Positions 5,800 to 8,646 of a stretch of DNA of 8,646 nt are shown here, one piece after another. A program made the translations under genes and the position numbers. Positions within the stretch are counted from its first letter, which is position 1. Every line of letters begins with the position of its first letter. The notes under the pieces are model-generated. The model was not told the origin of the DNA and ran no database searches. It saw only the letters and a list, made by a program, of their open reading frames with translations. This stretch comes from JALONO01 sp038209965 (lineage in GTDB: Bacteria; Bacteroidota; Bacteroidia; Cytophagales; Thermoflexibacteraceae). The stretch is from the NCBI GenBank assembly GCA_038209965.1, contig JBBQXF010000156.1, forward strand, positions 1-8,646. Direction: 5' to 3'.

Positions 5800-7047
5800 A
5801 TGAAAGATGTATTCTACGGATGGTGGGTGCTCATGGCCCTCGTGTTGGTATATATGGTCACCAATGGTATATTTCTCAACACACTGCCCTCTTTTTCACC
5901 CCAGTTGCTGGACGAGTTCAAGCTGACCAACGAGCAGGTGGCCCAACCTGCCTCCATCTTGTACTCGCTGGTGGCTATTTTAGCGGCGCTGGTCGGTTTT
6001 TTACTGGATAAATTTTCACCCAAAGCCATTATGATCGGTGGGGCGGTCGTCTTGCTGGCCAGCCTATTGGCCTTGGCCTCAGTCACCTCCTTTGCCCAAG
6101 TCAGGCTGGTCTATGTGATGGTGGCCTTCGGACTGACCGCCTCTGGCATCGTATCCAGTATGTACCTCATTACCAAGTGGTTCAATAAATACCGGGGTGT
6201 AGCGGTGGGCATTTTTCTGATGGGATCGAGCTTCGGCGGGGCCTTGTTCAACAAAGTGGCGGGGTGGGGGATAGTCGCTTACGACTGGCGCACCGCCGCC
6301 CTGATCTTGCTGGGTGCGGCCACGGTGATGATGCTGTTGCCCCTATTGCTCTTGGTCAGGAACGGGCCCCAAGCCATGGGCCTGCTCCCCGACGGTGAGG
6401 TCGTTACCGCCACTAGCGACTTCAAACCCAGTCCTTTGGGCATGACGTTGGGCGCGGCCGCGCGTACTCCCCAATTTTATTTGCTCCTTTTTGCCACTGC
6501 CACCCTTTGGTTTTGCATCACCGGCGTGATCAACCACCAAGTGCTGTTCATCGAGAAAGACTTGGGCTACGCCAAACCGTTGGTGACCAATGTGACGGCC
6601 TTGTTTTTCTTGTGCAGCGTGGCCGGCAAGGTCATGTTCGGCTTTCTGGGCGACCGGTATGATAAAAAAACCATTATGCTCATTTCGGTCTTCAACTTGC
6701 TCATCGGTTCGGTACTGTTGCGTTTCCTGAATGAGTTGCCCACGACTATGCTATATATGTATGCCTTTATTTACGGGATAGCTTTTAGTGGGGCTTTTAC
6801 CATGATTCAAGTGGTAGTGGCCGAACGCTACCACGGCAGTTCCTATGGAAAAATTTTGGGCATTTTTACCATGATCGACACCTTTGCGGGCAGCGCGGGC
6901 ATCATCTTGCTGGGCAAATGGCGCCGGGCCAATGGTGATTATTTTGATGGGTTCAACCTCATGATCGCCCTGTGCATCATTGCTTGCGTGTGCGTGCTGT
7001 TCATTCGCAAGCCCGCCCCCCAACCCAACTTGATTGCAAATGGCTGA
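5800..7047 (+). CDS. MFS transporter, OFA/monocarboxylate-like
   Basis: Inner-membrane secondary transporter of the major facilitator superfamily, 415 residues with about 12 hydrophobic segments. The opening MKDVFYGWWVLMALVL is typical of the oxalate:formate/monocarboxylate-like group. Other marks: the loop 2-3 motif GFLLDKFSPK (66-75), WFNKYRGVAVG (127-137) before helix 5, RNGPQAMGLLPDGE (187-200) opening the central cytoplasmic loop, and the loop 8-9 repeat of motif A, GFLGDRYDKK (281-290). Substrate cannot be read from the sequence; an organic acid is the best guess from the group. ATG 5800 is preferred: the in-frame TTG at 5776 lies within the -7 box and an operator-like palindrome. The gene overlaps marR by 8 nt, so transport is probably controlled by that regulator. 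Confidence 0.88.
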   Translation: MKDVFYGWWVLMALVLVYMVTNGIFLNTLPSFSPQLLDEFKLTNEQVAQPASILYSLVAILAALVGFLLDKFSPKAIMIGGAVVLLASLLALASVTSFAQVRLVYVMVAFGLTASGIVSSMYLITKWFNKYRGVAVGIFLMGSSFGGALFNKVAGWGIVAYDWRTAALILLGAATVMMLLPLLLLVRNGPQAMGLLPDGEVVTATSDFKPSPLGMTLGAAARTPQFYLLLFATATLWFCITGVINHQVLFIEKDLGYAKPLVTNVTALFFLCSVAGKVMFGFLGDRYDKKTIMLISVFNLLIGSVLLRFLNELPTTMLYMYAFIYGIAFSGAFTMIQVVVAERYHGSSYGKILGIFTMIDTFAGSAGIILLGKWRRANGDYFDGFNLMIALCIIACVCVLFIRKPAPQPNLIANG

Positions 7048-7555
7048 GCATGGGCAAACGGAAATGCTGGGCGAATCGGTGGAAGAGACCTTGGTGCTCA
7101 CCATTCTGGAACTGGCCGCTGCCCTGAGCAAGCGGGGCGACATGATCAGCGATCGGGTGGGCATTACCACCCAGCAATGGATCGTACTGCTCTACATTTA
7201 CGGGGATCCCAACATTCCGCTCATTGGCAAAATGCACCGCGAGGGCGGTTTTGTGCCCAATGCCGGGCGCATGGCCTCCGAAATTGCCGATTCGCTCAAT
7301 GTATCCCGCGCCAATGTGACCAACATGGTCAATGGCCTGATCAGCAAGCAATTGGTTTATCAAGAAAAGGATAACAACGATCTGCGCCGCCGGTTGCTCA
7401 AACTTACCCCGGCGGGCATTGGCCTGATCGAGCGCATTGAGCCTTTTCGCCGCAAGGCCAATCATTCCTTGTTTGCTGTGCTCAAGGAAAAAGCCATGAA
7501 AGAAATGTTGGTCAATATGAAAGCCCTATTGCACCGGCTTTACCGGGAGGAGTGA
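7040..7555 (+). CDS. MarR-family transcriptional regulator
   Basis: Winged-helix DNA-binding protein, 171 residues from ATG 7040, probably a dimeric repressor released by a small ligand. The HTH is at about 79-102 (ASEIADSLNVSRANVTNMVNGL), and the wing carries the family's acidic/basic signature (DNNDLRRRLLKLTPAG, 111-126). Flanking helices 12-33 and 133-170 would form the dimer interface. Between TTQQWIVLLYIYG and the HTH lies an extra segment of about 20 residues (PNIPLIGKMHREGG onward) absent from textbook MarR proteins; I believe a Bacteroidota subgroup has a similar insertion. The start codon lies inside the end of the MFS gene (ATGGCTGA, 8-nt overlap), which points to translational coupling. 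A TTG at 7034 is in frame but less likely. The expected target is its own operon promoter at 5755-5784. Inducer unknown, likely related to the transporter substrate. Confidence 0.9.
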   Translation: MAEHGQTEMLGESVEETLVLTILELAAALSKRGDMISDRVGITTQQWIVLLYIYGDPNIPLIGKMHREGGFVPNAGRMASEIADSLNVSRANVTNMVNGLISKQLVYQEKDNNDLRRRLLKLTPAGIGLIERIEPFRRKANHSLFAVLKEKAMKEMLVNMKALLHRLYREE

Positions 7556-7590
7556 GGCTGCCGAAATGGGGGATTAAGCTATGACATTGG

Positions 7591-7619
7591 CCCACCCAAC
7601 GAAAGTGGCGGTTGGTGGG
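7591..7619 (+). terminator. Candidate terminator of the MFS-marR operon
   Basis: Arms CCCACCCAAC (7591-7600) and GTTGGTGGG (7611-7619) pair over 9 bp with one bulged C around a 10-nt loop. A mixed TTAGAATTTTG tract follows, not a clean T-run. It lies 36 bp after the marR stop, a sensible place for a terminator. Confidence 0.45.
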
Positions 7620-7959
7620 TTAGAATTTTGTGACTGCACCTCCGCCTCCGCAATCGGTTTCACTGGCCAAGAGAGCAACTTATCGAAAGGCAAGTTGCAA
7701 CTATTTTGTAGTTTTATTGTTGACCGATAAGCGTTTAACAATTGATAGTTAATTTAATGGAAAAGATCCCGAAGGTTGTTAGATTTACCAAACCAGCAAT
7801 TACCAACGTTTTGTAAGATGCCGGCGGGGCGCATTTGACACGATATGTTATTTTTCTGTACACTTATTATCCCGCTGCGGTAAAGCACAAAAACTACTAC
7901 CTAGTTACAAAAAGTCCAAAATCAATTGACGCTTACCCTAACTCAACAACCCTTTTCCC
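7620..7959. other. AT-rich gap before the deacetylase, with one inverted repeat
   Basis: About 340 bp, more AT-rich than the genes on both sides, with no convincing coding frame. GCAACTT (7675-7681) and AAGTTGC (7692-7698) are perfect 7-bp complements around 10 nt and could be a regulator site or hairpin. No exact TAnnTTTG box was found on the plus strand; near matches such as TAGTTTTA and TAGATTTA differ at one base. The promoter of the deacetylase gene is presumably here. Confidence 0.4.
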
Positions 7960-8646
7960 ATGCGCGATCCACAACTCTATGACTACTGGGCCTACACCGA
8001 TCGGCCACCCATCCGGTGGAAAAACGGGGCCAAACTGGCTTTTTGGGTAGCCCCCAACATTGAGTTTTATGAATTGGACCCACCCACCAACCCCCAACGC
8101 AAACCTTGGGCACGGCCCCACCCCGATCTGCGCGGTTATGCCATGCGCGACTACGGAAACCGGGTGGGCCACTACCGGATGATGGAGGCGATGGATCGCC
8201 ACGGGGTGCGCGGCAGCATTTCGCTCAGTGTGGCCATGTGCCAACACCACCCCGAGATCATCGCAGCCTGTACCGAACGCAATTGGGAATTTTTTTCGCA
8301 CGGGATTTACAACACCCGCTATTGCTACGGCATGGATGAGGGCCAGGAACGGGCCATTATCGAGGATGCGCTCCAAACCGTGAAAGCGGCCACGGGGCAA
8401 ACCATCCGGGGGTGGCTGGCCCCCGCGCTCACCCATACGGAGCGCACTTTTGACCTGTTGGCCGAGTATGGCATCTGGTACTCGTGCGACTTGTTCCAAG
8501 ACGACCAGCCCCAGCCGTTGCACGTCAAAACGGGGCGCCTCATTTCCATGCCCTATTCGCTGGAAGTGAACGACGTGATCTGTTACAATTCCTATTTACA
8601 GTCGCCTAGGCACTACGGCGAGGTATTGAAGCGGCAGTTTGACACC
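7960..8646 (+). CDS. Polysaccharide-deacetylase-family hydrolase, PuuE-like, 3' end outside window
   Basis: First 229 residues of a NodB-fold carbohydrate esterase 4 superfamily protein; the frame runs off the window edge with no stop. It begins MRDPQLYDYWAYTDRPPIRW, with no signal peptide, so it is probably cytoplasmic. Family marks: KLAFWVAPNIEFYEL (25-39, first beta strand), DYGNRVGHYRMMEAMDRHGV (64-83), WEFFSHGIYNTRY (109-121) with H114, GWLAPALTHTERTFDLLAEYG (151-171) and MPYSLEVNDV (197-206). This pattern matches the PuuE/allantoinase-like branch better than classic chitooligosaccharide deacetylases. The canonical TFDDG metal-binding aspartates are replaced by N33-I34-E35, and the HxxxH of NodB is reduced to SHG, so a different substrate, possibly an amide or ureide, is likely. 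ATG 7960 is chosen because no in-frame upstream start gives family-like sequence. The preceding gap and terminator suggest a separate transcription unit from marR. Family sure; substrate not. Confidence 0.85.
   Translation, partial: MRDPQLYDYWAYTDRPPIRWKNGAKLAFWVAPNIEFYELDPPTNPQRKPWARPHPDLRGYAMRDYGNRVGHYRMMEAMDRHGVRGSISLSVAMCQHHPEIIAACTERNWEFFSHGIYNTRYCYGMDEGQERAIIEDALQTVKAATGQTIRGWLAPALTHTERTFDLLAEYGIWYSCDLFQDDQPQPLHVKTGRLISMPYSLEVNDVICYNSYLQSPRHYGEVLKRQFDT

Noticed and set aside
7835..8050. Plus-strand 71-codon frame before and across the deacetylase start
   Set aside because: Out of frame with the deacetylase, overlaps its first 30 codons and has no domain.
7933..8523. Antisense frame (196 codons) over the deacetylase gene
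   Set aside because: The plus-strand frame from 7960 has strong family motifs throughout; the antisense frame is its shadow.

Overview
The window looks like Bacteroidota chromosome. Three things suggest this: start codons lack recognisable Shine-Dalgarno sequences, two upstream regions carry an exact TAnnTTTG -7 promoter box, and the proteins belong to families common in that phylum. The genus cannot be told from the sequence; a Saprospiria- or Cytophagia-type organism is a guess. There are no rRNA, tRNA, CRISPR or transposase genes.

Left third (about 1-3200), minus strand, mostly AT-rich, accessory in character. It holds an ApaLI-like type II restriction endonuclease (10-717), a secreted DinB-like putative metalloenzyme (1152-1688), and a decayed gene (1958-2677) that once encoded a zinc ribbon + bacterial PH domain + SHOCT protein and is now broken by two in-frame stops. 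Two diverged copies of a roughly 350-bp non-coding repeat (737-1084 and 2753-3108) lie on the 5' side of these payloads in the same orientation. Each copy ends in a hairpin whose stem sequence differs between copies while the pairing is kept. Payloads diverge right where repeat similarity stops, so this resembles a repeat-bounded cassette array. No methyltransferase partner for the endonuclease is in the window. The endonuclease also has an odd start: its best ATG (644) is out of frame with the body by one base, at an A7 run that forms a perfectly phased -1 slippery heptamer.

Right two thirds (about 3200-8646), plus strand, GC-richer, housekeeping or catabolic in character. First comes a large exported S9 prolyl-oligopeptidase-like peptidase (3227-5647). 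Next is a two-gene operon of an MFS transporter (5800-7047) and a MarR-type regulator (7040-7555) that overlap by 8 nt. Its promoter region carries two perfect palindromes, one over the -7 box, which are good candidates for the MarR operator. After a 404-bp gap with a candidate terminator comes the 5' part of a PuuE-like polysaccharide-deacetylase-family hydrolase (7960 to the window edge). A reasonable inference is that the MFS protein imports an organic acid or similar small molecule under MarR control; the substrate and any link to the peptidase or deacetylase are not shown by the sequence.
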